A stretch of 64,000 bases of DNA from Tupaia tana (taxonomy: Eukaryota > Chordata > Mammalia > Scandentia > Tupaiidae): contig JAKSZU010000012.1 in the NCBI GenBank assembly GCA_026018925.1, positions 30,555,814 through 30,619,813 of the forward strand, given 5' to 3'. Made by a program: the position numbers and the translations under genes. Numbering within the stretch: position 1 is the first letter of the stretch; each line of letters starts with the position of its first letter. The notes beneath the pieces were generated by a model. The model saw only the letters and a program-made list of their open reading frames with translations. It searched no databases and was not told the DNA's origin. Of the stretch, positions 21,435 through 33,200 are shown piece after piece.

Positions 21435-22949
21435 GTACGGGGAGGAGGGGATGAGGTGGGGCAGCTGGAACCTGGGCCTTGGCCTAGAACTCAGCCGACT
21501 CAGGAGACTGGCAGAGGCATGGAAGGATGCTGGGTCGCAGGGCCTGGGACCCAGATCGGACACCCCTGCAACCTGGCCCCGGGTCTGGGGCTCTGTGACC
21601 AGTAATAGGGGCAGGGAGGTTGAGGGTGAGGAGCCCCCACAGAGGGAAGTGTAGTTGACAGGGCACTGTGGGTCAGGACCTGGCACTCAACTTGCAAAAT
21701 GGGTCAGTGTGGAAGCCGGGGCTGTTGCCGGGATTACCCTGGGTGCACAAGGAGAGCCCCCTCGTGGGCTGAGGCAGCCCCAGGCGTGTGTTCGTGCTCC
21801 TCCTCGCTGTCCTCTCCCTATGCCAGGCCTGCCGGGCCTTGGAGATGAAATGTGGTGGGAGCAGTGGTGTCTCCTCCCTGCTCCATGCACACTCCTCTGC
21901 ATGGGAGGCGGGCTCCGGGGCTGCCCTCTTGTCTTTGTGGTTCTCTGGGCTGGGACCCTGGGATCCAGCGTCGGCTTCTGCCCCCCACCCCCGGGCTGTG
22001 CTGTGTCTTTTTCTCCACTGCCTGAAGTCTCTGGGCTGGAGGGTCGATTTGGCTGCATTTGTTGTCCCTGCGTGGGGGTCTCGCCTTTGTGACTTCCTGG
22101 CGTGTGCTTCTGTCTCTGTCTTCATGCTGTGTACATCAGGGTCTTCTGTCTGTGGGTGGCGATGCCCCAGTTACTGGGAGGAGTGGCCCCCCCTATCCTC
22201 CTGCTGCATCCCCACCTCAGTGCCTCATGTAGTGAAGGCCTGGGATGGGCCTGCTGAGGGCGAGAGGCCCTGGGGGGCGGCTGGGCCAGCAGGGCTGCCC
22301 CGCCTAGAACAGGTGGGCCTGCTGGTCTGCCCGACAGCTGCACTGTCCGTCCCCTGCACACCCCCCGCCTCCCCACCCCCACATACCCGACACCCGTGTC
22401 TGGGCACGTGTGCCAGGGTGCTCACGCAGTGACAGGAGCTGGCCTTGTTTTCTGTGCCTCTACCTGACAGCTGAGTGACAGCCCGCCGTGCTCGCAGCAG
22501 GGAGGGGGCCGGGAGAGGCGGCATTGCAGCGTCAGCCTCCTGTTACCCCAGCTCTCCCAGCCAGGCCCAGCGCCAGCCCTGCCTCTCTGGACGCTCCCTG
22601 ACTGTGGCCCTCACGGTGCCCACTGGGCCTGGCTGGGCCTGGCTGGGCCAGGTGTGCAGGCGCGGGAGCTGGCCTGGTCCTGTCGTCAGGGAGTGCTCTG
22701 TGTGGTCTGGCTGTGGGGGGTGAGAGTGGACATCGAGGCCCCCTGTGCGGCCAGAGCGCTTCCCCTATGGCCAGCTGTCGCAGTGCTGTGGGGGCTCTCT
22801 GTCTGTCTCAGATGAGAATGCAGAAACAGGGTGCTTAGTGACCACCAGGGTCACCCAGCAACAAGGCCAGAGCTGGGGACCCGGTAGCCAGTAGCTGCTT
22901 GGTCACGTGGAGCGAGAACTCCCGGTGCTGAGCCCTGAGACTCACGGGT

Positions 22950-23100
22950 GCCTGGAGAGACTTTGGTGCAGACTCCGTCGCTCACTGGCTGGGTGACCCG
23001 GGCACGGCATGCCATTTCTCTGAGTTGGCTGTGGAGATGACCACCCTGGTGTCATAGAGCTGGGAGTGAGAGGCTGAAATGAGGCCATGTGAGGTGCTGG
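22950..23100 (+). repeat. MIR fragment
   Basis: GCTCACTGGCTGGGTGACCC, CATTTCTCTGAGTTGGCTGT and GAGGTGCTGGG follow the order of the MIR core and 3' part. Confidence 0.5.
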
Positions 23101-24301
23101 GCGGTCTCTGGGGCTGGAAGGGGAGGATTGGAGGTCTTCATCTCTCCTCAGCAGGCCCTTCTGGCACCAGTGCCCCCCTCCAGCTCTCCATCCTGGGTGG
23201 ATCTGCTTATACCACCTCCTCCTGGAAGACACCTTGATTTTCTAAAGGCCCCAGAAGCACTGAGGATAGATAGTCTGGTCGTAGCTGGGGCTTCCCCATC
23301 AGCATTGTGCTGGCAGAGGGTTCAGGCAGGCCACACAGGCCTGGGGCTCAAAGCCACTAAGCAGACAGGGACTCTGGGCACAGTTGTGACTGGACAGGGC
23401 CCTACCCTGAGGGTTTCTGGGGGTGGGGACTGTCATGTGCAGAGTGTCTACTCCAACCAGCTGGCCCGGATGGCCAGGCCTGAACAAGATCCAGAGAAAT
23501 GCTAGGCCAGCGGCAACCTGAGAGGGGAGTGGGGAGAATAAGCCAGAGCTCTGGGACCCAGGAGGTTGGGGGGTGGTAGGGATCTTGCCCAGATCACTCC
23601 AAGGACTTAGTGGGTCAGTGTGGAGTGTGGAGACCCGGAGTGGAGTGCCTGGCAGAGAAGGAAAACTGTAGGACTGGTGCCATCTGGGAAGGCTTCCTGG
23701 AGAAGTGGGCCAGTGAGACTGGAGGGAAGGGGTGGCGGGCCAGTTCCATCCCCGGGTGAGGAGCACAAGATGGCGTCCCCGGGCTGACTGCCAACCAGGC
23801 CTCCCCACAGCACAGCACTCGCCCCGCGGGGATGAGCACCCTGTCCCTGGGGTGCTTGGCGACCCCTTGGGGACCCTATAATGCAGATCAGCAGACCAGT
23901 GGGGAGAATAGCACCCACCCCCGGGGTGGTCTGGGACATTAAATGACGTGATCCTTACAGTAGGGCCGGGCTCATCGCGGGTTCAGTTAACTTTATAAAT
24001 GAGAGAGCTGGGGGCCAGCCCTGTCTGACACCCCCACCCGGCATGACCTCACAGCAGCCTCACCTCTGTGGGTCCCAGGGACTTCACCTAGAGCAGGGGT
24101 GACACTGTCTACTATAGATGGTGTGATGTCCTGCCAGGTGTGACCTCTCCCCTTAGTGCAGAGCCTCACGGTGGGGTGTCCTCAGCCGGGAGCAGGGGTG
24201 CACGCAGTAACCACAGAGCTCTCCAGGGCTGCCCACAGCCCTGGGCGTGGGGGTGACGGTGGCTGTGAGGTGGAGGAGTTAGGGCCTAGCTCTGGGGAAC
24301 T

Positions 24302-24305
<4 letters not shown>

Positions 24306-24338
<33 letters not shown>
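24306..24338. repeat. (GT)n microsatellite
   Basis: 33 nt of uninterrupted GT, directly beside the tail side of a minus SINE. Confidence 0.97.
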
Positions 24339-24339
<1 letters not shown>

Positions 24340-24592
24340 TTGCCAGAGGGCATGTGCATGTGCCAGAGAGAGAGAAAGAGAGAGAGAGGGAGAGAGAGGA
24401 GAAAGCACCCTCCATGGGGGATGGCCATGACGCAATCCCTTTTCCTCCATCTCTCCTTTCTTTTGGGATTTTGGGCATGCACAGACACATGCCTGTTGCG
24501 TTTTCACAAGCCACCAGGTCCAGGGCTCCAGCCACATCGTTGGCCATGCAGGATCCAGCTCCCTTAACCACGAGGCCACAGCTGGTGTTGGT
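24340..24592 (-). repeat. tRNA-derived SINE, long form
   Basis: Purine run GAGAGAGAAAGAGAGAGAGA, CACCCTCCATGGGGGATGGC, then a diverged head. It ends about 180 nt before ARHGEF17 exon 2. Confidence 0.82.
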
Positions 24593-24773
24593 GCAGGGGT
24601 AGCGTATGGGTGAAGGCCCAGCAGAGTAGAGGTTCGGGGTGCTGGGGGAACAGCCAGGAGCCCTCCAGCCTTGGTTGGAAGGTGGGTCTCGAAGGCCAGG
24701 TAGGGGTGTAGGTGGTTCTCTGAGCCCCATGTGGTCGGGTGACGTGGTCTCACCCTTTGCTCCTGTTCCCCAG

Positions 24774-24851
24774 GACATGCGGAAGCACGTGACCATGACC
24801 CTGCTGGACACGGAGCAGTCATACGTGGAGTCGCTGCGCACACTGATGCAG
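24774..24851 (+). CDS. ARHGEF17: ARHGEF17 exon 2: start of DH domain
   Basis: 26 codons, phase 0 at both ends, acceptor CCCCAG and donor CAG|GTGAGG. It encodes DMRKHVTMTLLDTEQSYVES and the next six residues, the conserved region 1 helix of the Dbl domain; the Glu of the TEQ triplet is the residue that in Dbl proteins contacts switch I of the GTPase. It is the exon to which both the upstream large exon 1 and the CpG-island exon at 21,294 would splice. Confidence 0.95.
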
Positions 24852-27800
24852 GTGAGGCTCGCGGCACAGGCTGCTGGGAGCGGTCACTCCGAGCCCAGGA
24901 GGCCGCGGGCAGGCCGGAGCCTTGTTCCCTGCATGGACAAGGGGCTGAGGCCAGAGTCACACCACCGTTCTGTGGAGAACCCCCAAAGTGGCCAGGGCAG
25001 GAGCTGCTGCCCGCTTTCCTCCCCATATCCCCACGGTTCTGGACCTGGACCTGGACCTGGCTCTCTGACGTGCCTGCCCTTTGGTCGTTTCCTGGGAGCC
25101 TGTCGGCCGAGTGGCATTAACTGCAGAGCACCTGCAGTGTGCACAGGCTCTGTGTGAGTGCGGGAAGCACAGCCATGAGTAAGGGCGACCAGCCCTGCCA
25201 CGGGAGCTCGCTGTCCTGTTGGGGACATGGTGGAGGGCAGGGGACATGCTGAAAATATACGGGGCAGCGGTCGTCGGTGTGGGGTCGGGAAGGTTCCCTG
25301 GAGGAGGTGCTGGCTGCCGGTCCTGCCTTCTCAGCAGCAGGAGCGGCATGTGCAAAATGAGATGAGGAAGGCCGGGAGCAGTCGAGTGCCACGTGACCAA
25401 CTTGGAGCACAGGGGTTGGTCCCGTGGTGTCGCTGCAGTTGCCAGTAAGGGCAGCACTGGAGGCCTCGAACACCTCAAGGAGCGCTTGGAGAGTCAGCAA
25501 GGGTTTCAGCCTGAAAGGCCTGTGGCCATTCGTGCTTTGTCAAGTCGGTCTGACTGCTGGGAAGGTGGGCGGCAGAATGGGAGGCCACGGCCACCGAGAT
25601 CAGGTGAGGGCAGGGCTGCAGGGAGGAGAGCTGGGGACAGACACTCAGAAACTGGACTAGCTGAGTGTGGGGGTCCAGGTGAGGAAGCCCCAGCCTAGGC
25701 CGGGCTCCTGGCCTCGGTAACTGAGGCTCTGGAGGAGCCCCAACTAGAAAAGGGGGTGCTACAGGGAGGAGCACCTCTGGGCAAGGTGGTGAGTTAGGGT
25801 TCTGACGTGCAGAGGCCCCGCGGGCAGAGAGCGCCAGGGTAGAGAGTGGAGACAGCCCTGTGCTCGGGGAGCATTCGCTCAGTCGTGCGCCAGGCAGGGT
25901 TCCCTGGTGGCTGGGCGGGCTGGGGCAGCTCATCAGAGAGCTGGAGGGACAGAGACCTCCTCCTGGAGCCCACGGACAGTTGCCGGCCAGACGAATCACG
26001 CACAATGACACAGTGTGAAGTGCGTGGAGGGCGTGTGCGTACGGCGGGTATTACTCAGCCTGGAAGGCAGGATGTGCCGACACGCTGCAGCAGGAACCTT
26101 GCGGACACTGCGTGTGGTGACACCAACCCATCACAGAGGACAAAGGCCGATTCCATTCACGAGAGGTTCCTAGAATAGAGGCAGAAGGTAGAAGAGTGGT
26201 TGCTGAGGCTGGGGCAGGGGAATGAGAAGTTCGCGTATAGTGGGGACAGAGTCTCCAATTTACAAAGTGGAAAAGGCTCTGGAGCTGGATGGGGGCGACA
26301 GTAGGACAATGACGTGAATGAATTTGCTATGGATTTAGAACGCCACACATAAAGATGGCTGTAAAGACAAATTTTCTGTTACATGTGTTTTATCACCAAA
26401 AAAATACATTATTTCCATTTTTTTAAGTTTTTTTTTTTTTTTTGGAGAGGGTTTTGCTATAGGGCACATGCACTCGCCAGACAGAGAGAGACAGAGAGAC
26501 AGAAAGCGAGAAATCACCCCCCAAGGGGAATGGCCATGCCATAATCCCTTCTCCTTTATTCTCCTCTCAGGATCCTGGGCACGCATGCACACGCGCCCGG
26601 CGTGAGTTTAAGCCACCGGGTCTGGGACTCAAACTGCGGTTGACTACATGAGAGTCCAGCGACATAGCCATTACGCTAACTGCTGGTCCCATAAAAAATA
26701 ATTCTTAAAAAATAAGTACATGAGGGGAAGGCTAGCAGGTTGCATAGTGGTCACAGCGTTAGATTCCCACATGGCTGACCACAATTTGAATCCTGGACCC
26801 AGCGGCTTGAAAATCACACTGGGCATGTGTACATGACTGCCCAAAATCACAGGAGGAGAATAGAGGAGAAGAGGTTGTGAAGTCACGGTGTGTGTGTGGG
26901 GGGTGATTTCTCACTTTCTCTTTGCGTCTATCTCTTTCCTGACCAGGAATGCATCAGACCCCATGGCAAAAATCTAAGAAAACAAACAAAAGCCCCAGAA
27001 AACACAGGTGGAGGCGTAGGGCCAAACAGCCCGGATTTGAGTCAGTCGCTCTCTCCCTAGGCAACTCTACTCACTTCTCTCTTCTGAGCCCCAGTTTTGC
27101 CCTCAAAACATAGCTAATCATACCCATCTCCCCACACGATTACAAGCTAACGCCGCCGCCCGTGGCTGCTCGCAGGCAGGAGGCAGGAGCAGCGGGCCGC
27201 TGGGAGCAGGCAGGGCCGGCGTCTTTCCATCTCGGAATCTCTGGGCCCGGCACAGGGCAGCACCAGGGCCTGTGGGCTGAGGACACCAAACTGGGATGTT
27301 GGGTGGGAGTGGGCAGGAGGGTGACACCTGAACCCAAGGACCTGCACTCACGAGAGTCCTGGAGTGATGAGAGGGGGACTGAGTCCAGCCCGGGGCCCAA
27401 GCATGGCTCTAGAGCCGAACCCATAGCGTTCAGGCTGGGCTTTACCTCTTGGCCATCTGTGTGAATGGGAGCACGAACAAAACCCGTCTCTGCCTCTTTC
27501 TCCATCTGTAGAGTGGGGACAATACCAGTGCTGGCCAGAGCTAGTCGTGGTAGTGTGTCTTGCTCAGGGTGGGACCTCAAATCCAGGTCCATCCTAAAGG
27601 CCGGGAGTGATGCATGCATCGGTAATCCCAGTGATTTCTGAGGCAGAGACAGGGGATTTGCAAGCGGAGGTCGGCCTGGGCAGCATAGCCAGATCCTGTC
27701 ACCACAGTCCTGGTGTTACCTCCCACGGATCACGGCCAGCAAATCCATCTGTTCTGTTCCTGCAGCCGGGAGTTCAGTGTGAAGAAAGAAATGTAAGAGC

Positions 27801-30193
27801 GAGGTTAGCAGCCAGAGGAGGTGAGATCTGAACCCAGAGCCTGAGGCTACACTCTCTTCAGTATCATCCCACCTTCTGAGCCGTTATCACCCTCAGCTCT
27901 CCCAGCCCCAGCCTGGCTGAGCCCCTCTTCTCCTGGCACCCTGGTCTTTTACGAGCACCTTCTCTCGTACTGTGTGATGCCGTCCTTAGCTATCGTGCTT
28001 ACTTTCTTTCTTTTTTTTTTTTTTTGAGAGGTTTTTGCTATAGGGCACGTGTGGTCGCCAGACAGACAGAGAGAGAGAAAGCGAGAAATCACCCCCCAGG
28101 AGGGATGGCCACGCCGCAATCCCTTCTCCTCCATTCTCCTCTCGGGATCTTGGGCACGCATGCACATGCGCCCGGCGTGAGTTTAAGCCACTGGGTCCGG
28201 GACGCGAACCACGGTTGACTACATGGTAGTCCAGCGACATAGCCATTACGCTAACTGCTGGTCCCTCGTACTTATTTTCTTTTTAAAAAAAGCGTTTGTT
28301 TGTTTTTTGGAGTTTTGTGTTTTAGTTTTTGCTGTAGGATGTGTGCACTCACCAGAGAGAGAGAGAGAGAGAGAGAGAGAAAGTGAGAAAGCATGCCCCC
28401 CCAGAGGGGATGGCCACACCACAATCTCTTCTCCATTCTCTCTTAGGATTTTGGGCACGCACAGCCAGCCATGCGGTATCCCGCCGCCTTGACCTCCGCG
28501 TTGCTTGCTGGCTGTGTCGTGCATATTTCCTGCTTCCCTCCTCTTCAATGTCAGCCCCACAGGTGCAGGTTTTTGTTGTTGTTTTATCAGGACCAGTGGT
28601 TAGCGTAATGGCTATGTTGCTGGACTCCCATGTAGTCGGCCATGGTTTGAGTCCCGGACCTGGTGGCTTAAACTCAACGCCTGACATGTGTGCGTGCGTG
28701 CCCAAGATCCCGAGAGGAGAATGGAGGAGAAGGGATTGGAGTGTGGCCATCCCCCCTGGGGGGTGATTTCTCGCTTTCTGTCTCTCTGTCTCTCTCTGTC
28801 TCTGGTAAGCGCGCATGCCCTATGGCAAAAACCTCTCTAAATAAATAAATAAATAAAGACTTATTTTATTTAAATGTATCTATTTATTTATTCTAATTTG
28901 ATCAGAGAGGGACAGAGTGAGAGAGAGAGAGAGGGAAAGTGAGAAAGCAAGCCGACAGGTCTGGGACTCGAACCGTGATCAGTCATGTGGGAGTCCAGTG
29001 CCCTAAGCCACCACGCCACTTGCCGGGCCCCCCACAGGTACAGGGTTCTGTCTGCCCACTGATATGGCCCCAGTGCCAGACAGGCCCACACACTGTCACT
29101 GCTCGGCGAGCACTTGTCTGCTGAGGCTCATGGTAGGTTCTGTCCTGGTTCCCAGCCTCCATGTACCCTCTCCTCCCACTGGTGCCTGCTGTCATGTGGG
29201 GCGCTGGAGCCCAGGCTGGGTGGTTAGCTCCTGCTCCTGTGGGCACCAGAGCCTGGCACAAATCAGGCTTGGCTCACACTGGCCCAGAGCTGAGAGAGTG
29301 AAGCTGCCTGCCTGCCTGTCTCCTTACTGTCACCCTGGCCTTTTCAGAATGCCCAGCCAGCCAGGAGGATTCTGTTGAGCTCGGCTTTCTCAAGGTTGTT
29401 TTACAAAACAAGCCAGATTTTTAAAAATGTTTAATATAAATGTTATTGCAACACGGCATATGCTTTTTCAAGTCACGCCCTCAGTTCTTTGGCCTGTAGT
29501 TACAGTCTGAGCCAGTAGAGGGCGGCCTATCCATGAGCGTGCCACTCACTGGCTGTGTGGTTCCTGCTCCGTAACACCTGAATGCAGATTGGAGATGAAA
29601 AGCGGGCAGTTTAGCCACGGACCAACCAGCAGGTTGGAAACTGTTAAAGCAGTATTCGGATAGTGTCACTACACATTTTAAGTTTGTTACAAGGCATGTG
29701 TGCTCATCAGAGAGAGAGAGAGAGAAAGTGAAAAACAAGCTACCAGGACCGGTACTCGAACGGTGGTCGACCATGCAGAGTCCAGCACCTTAATCACCAT
29801 GCCACCTGCTGGCCTCATCACCTTTTAATTTACCAGGTGATTCCCATATCAGGTGGTCTTCACAGCTTAACATCTCTGAAATCACACTGTATAATTGATG
29901 GCATATCATAATTTAATTGGCAGTAAGTTTCCTTTTCCTTAAAAAACAAGTTAAAATGGGACCAGTAGATGGCACTGGTTATGTCACTGGATTCCTATGT
30001 TATCGACCATGGTTCAAGTTCCAGACCTGGCAACCTAAAAAACTCATGCTGGGCAGGAGGGCGTGTCTGCCCAAAATCATGAGGAGAAGGGAGAGAATGG
30101 AGAGAAGGGGTTGCAGCGTGGCCATCCTAACCCTAGGGGGTGGTTTCTCGCTTTCTGTCTCTCTGGCGAGTTCATGTATAACAAAAATCTCTC

Positions 30194-30229
<36 letters not shown>

Positions 30230-33200
30230 AAAATAATGGTACATCTTTGTTTTGATGACGTGATTTATTTTGTTCTTATTTCCTTTCCTTTTTTTTCCTT
30301 TCTTTTTTTAAGTTAGTTTGCTATAGGACACAGAGAGGGACAGAGGGGGGTATGGAAATGAAAAATCACCCCCCAGGAAGAATGGCCACCTCACCATTCC
30401 TTCTCTGTTCCTCTGTCAGGATTTTGGGCACGCATGCACACGCACCCAATGCATTTTTGAAGCCCCTGGGTCTGGGACTCAAACTCATTTTATCGCTCAT
30501 GTGGGACCCAGCCATGTTAACTACCACACAAACCCTGCTTTATCTGGCCCAGTCATTTCTTATATTTGTGTGTGTTGTCTGGCTAGATTATAAGCTCTTT
30601 GGGGGCAGGGATTCGGGTCTTTTTCGTTCACTGCTGTCTCTCCATTCCTAAAACAGTGCCTGGCACATAGTAAGGGCTAAACAGATATTGTTGCATTAGC
30701 GTGTGGGAGTCTCAGGGAGACCCGTCTTCCTGCTTTCCTTTTTCCAAGCTCTGCTCGTGCATACAGCAAACCCTTCCTGACACCTCTCACTTGCAGCTGG
30801 TGCCCAGCCCTGGGCTCGGCAGTGAGGGCGTGCAGGCCGGCCTCCCTGTCTCTCCTGGCACTCGCATACTCGTCAGAGAGATGCAGCAGGCCAGGCACTG
30901 GGCTACAGGCCCGGGACTCCATGTGGACTCACACCAGGGCCTGGGCAGGCAAAGTGGGAGTGCCTTCTCTCTGAGGGGCTCTGCACTGACCCTGTGGGTC
31001 CCCTAGGGCTACATGCAGCCACTGAAGCAGCCGGAGAACTCCGTGCTGTGTGACCCGTCGCTGGTGGACGAGATCTTCGACCAGATCCCTGAGCTTTTAG
31101 AGCACCACGAGCAGTTCCTGGAGCAGGTGCGGCACTGCGTGCAGACCTGGCATGCCCAGCAGAAGGTGGGCGCCCTGCTCGTCCAGTCGGTGAGTGGCCC
31201 CTGCCCACTCCCACCCTGCCCCCATCTGTCTGCCCTCTGTGGGTACTGACTGATCCCAGATCTCACACCCAGGACTTGCCCAGACACTGGCCTTGGCCCC
31301 AGCCCTGGGTTTACTGCCCAACCCAGAGCACGGCTGGACTCTGGCATGGAGCCCAACCCCAGCCAGACACTGGCCCGCTTCCTGACCCGACCCCAGTGGC
31401 TGGCTCTGCCTGACCCTAGCCTGACCCTGAGCGGTGCCGAAGCTGACCTGGACCTCTAAGAGATGCTGTTACTGACCTCGGCCCAGTCTCACTGAACCTA
31501 AACAACTGCCCTGATCTTGACGTGGGCTCGGACTTGACGTTGGCTCTGGCCTGATACTGACTAGCTATTTTTCTCCATCAGGTAGTTTAATAACAGCTAA
31601 TGCTATTTGGCACTTCTAATGTGAGAGGCATTATCCTCCTTTTTTGCTGTGGGGTACATGTGCTTATGGGGATGTGGAGGGGTGAGAAGCCCCCCCCAGG
31701 GGGCATAGCCACACCACAGTCTCGTCTCATTCTCCTCTTGTGATTTGGGCACACGTGCACATGCATCTGGCATGTTTTTCAAGCCACTAGGTCCAGGACT
31801 TGAACTGCATAGTCAGTCATGTGGTATCCAGCTGTCTTAACCACCGTGCCACCAGCTGGCCCGAGGCATTATCCTAAAAGCTATATATATAACAACCCTA
31901 GGAGCGGAGTGCAGAGATTACCCTGATTTTAAAGCTGATGACTATGACTTCAAAGTCAGGTAGGAAGCGGTGTAGGGTGCAACCAGAACAACCTGCTTCT
32001 GGCCCCCAGGCTCCAGGCCGCCCATCCTCCCTCTCCCCACAGGCCAGCCCCTCCCCTGTAAGTGTTCAATGTCCTACAGTAGTGATTGGGAGCATAGGAA
32101 AAGGTCTTAGCTTCCAAATTCAGAAAGCACTGCAAAAGCAAAACCAACAAACGTGTAATTAAATGTCTGTAAAACGTAACATGCCATTTTCTTCCACTGT
32201 TCAATTTAGTACAGATACTAAATTTACAGTGACGTACAGTCGGAAAAAGAAAAACTGTACGTCGAAACATTGTAAGTCCTAAGTGAGGCCCATCTGTATT
32301 CATTTATAAGAACTTAATTACATTTGAAGAACTTTAAGTTACATTTTGTTACTTTGCTAGAATTCCCAAGAAGGGATGATGAGGATGAATAAATTGTACC
32401 TGAATACAAACTAAATGACTACTCAGAGCCATGTCATTTCAGAAGTGAAATTGTAAAAATTTTGCTTCCAAAAATTGTGCGAGCAAAAAAAAAATCTGTT
32501 TTTGTGGGATGTGGTGTTTTTTCATGTGTTGGTTATACTTGGGGGTGGCCGGGACTTAGAGCAGCTCTGCCGACTTGGACAGTGATGTGACCTGTGGGGT
32601 GACAAGTCACTCAGCTGAGTACAGCCCATCCTCACCCTCGGCGTCACACGGCTCAGCCCCAGCCCTGACCTGGATGCCCAGTGCAGAAGCCGCAGATCCA
32701 CAGGATACTCTGTCCCAGGGAAGGGGTGGGCAGTGACAGCTGTTTCTCTCCCCCAGCTTCAGGCTCTGCCCTGTTCTGTCCAGAGGCAGGGACAGCTGGC
32801 ACCCTGGAGAAGCAGGGACTCTGGGGTTGAAGGGGGGGCCAGAAACACCACTAAAGGTCACAGCCGAAACAGGAACCCAGGGGTCCTGACTCTAGCCAAG
32901 GTTCTGACCGAAAACTTCCGCATGTAGCCTGCCTTCTACCGCCGGCAGGCGTTAGCTGTGTGCCCTGGCCTGAGCGGGGCTTTACTGCGGGCAGGGTAGG
33001 AGCACTTCCTTCCCTGGAGAGGGAGAACTTGTCCGGGCCCCAGGAGAAGTCAGGGGCAGGTAGAGCCCCAGACAGAGCCCCAGTCAGTCCCAGAGCTCAC
33101 CCTGAGGATGGGTGGGATTTGGGTGGGGAAGGGCATTCCTGGTGGAAGGAGCGCCTGAGCAAAGGCCAAGTGGCTGGAAAGTCTGTGTGGCCCGAAGGAC

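Larger units (their letters stand above)
21435..24773 (+). other. ARHGEF17: Intron between alternative first exon and DH exon
   Basis: Mostly unique GC-rich sequence. It includes a short 10-mer tandem (GGGCCTGGCT type) near 22,625-22,650, a MIR near 22,950-23,100, and near the 3' end a (GT)n run plus a minus-strand SINE. The branch/acceptor region before 24,774 reads ...TGCTCCTGTTCCCCAG. No further exon is supported. Confidence 0.7.
24852..31006 (+). other. ARHGEF17: ARHGEF17 intron (SINE-rich)
   Basis: A 6.2 kb intron holding the densest SINE cluster of the window. There are at least nine tRNA-derived copies in both orientations between 26,427 and 30,536, one 7SL-like element, MIR fragments at 27,035-27,130 and 27,440-27,550, and an L2 3' end. 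Between 24,860 and 26,400 the DNA is mostly unique, with a (CTGGAC)n-like short tandem near 25,035-25,060. Confidence 0.85.

Noticed and set aside
20734-21686. Minus-strand frames across the internal CpG island, possible divergent gene
   Set aside because: Low-complexity Pro/Ser/Arg products and no splice-consistent structure. A divergent non-coding transcript is possible but has no sequence support here.
22618-22660. CRISPR-like or regulatory direct repeats
   Set aside because: Just a short GGGCCTGGCT tandem in GC-rich mammalian intron.
24182-25157. Long frames on both strands around exon 2
   Set aside because: They are shadows of a SINE, a GT repeat and the real exon; only 24,774-24,851 has splice borders and family sequence.
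28586-28680. tRNA gene (intact A and B boxes)
   Set aside because: The sequence is the head of a SINE with body and A tail, repeated throughout the window; acceptor stem does not pair.
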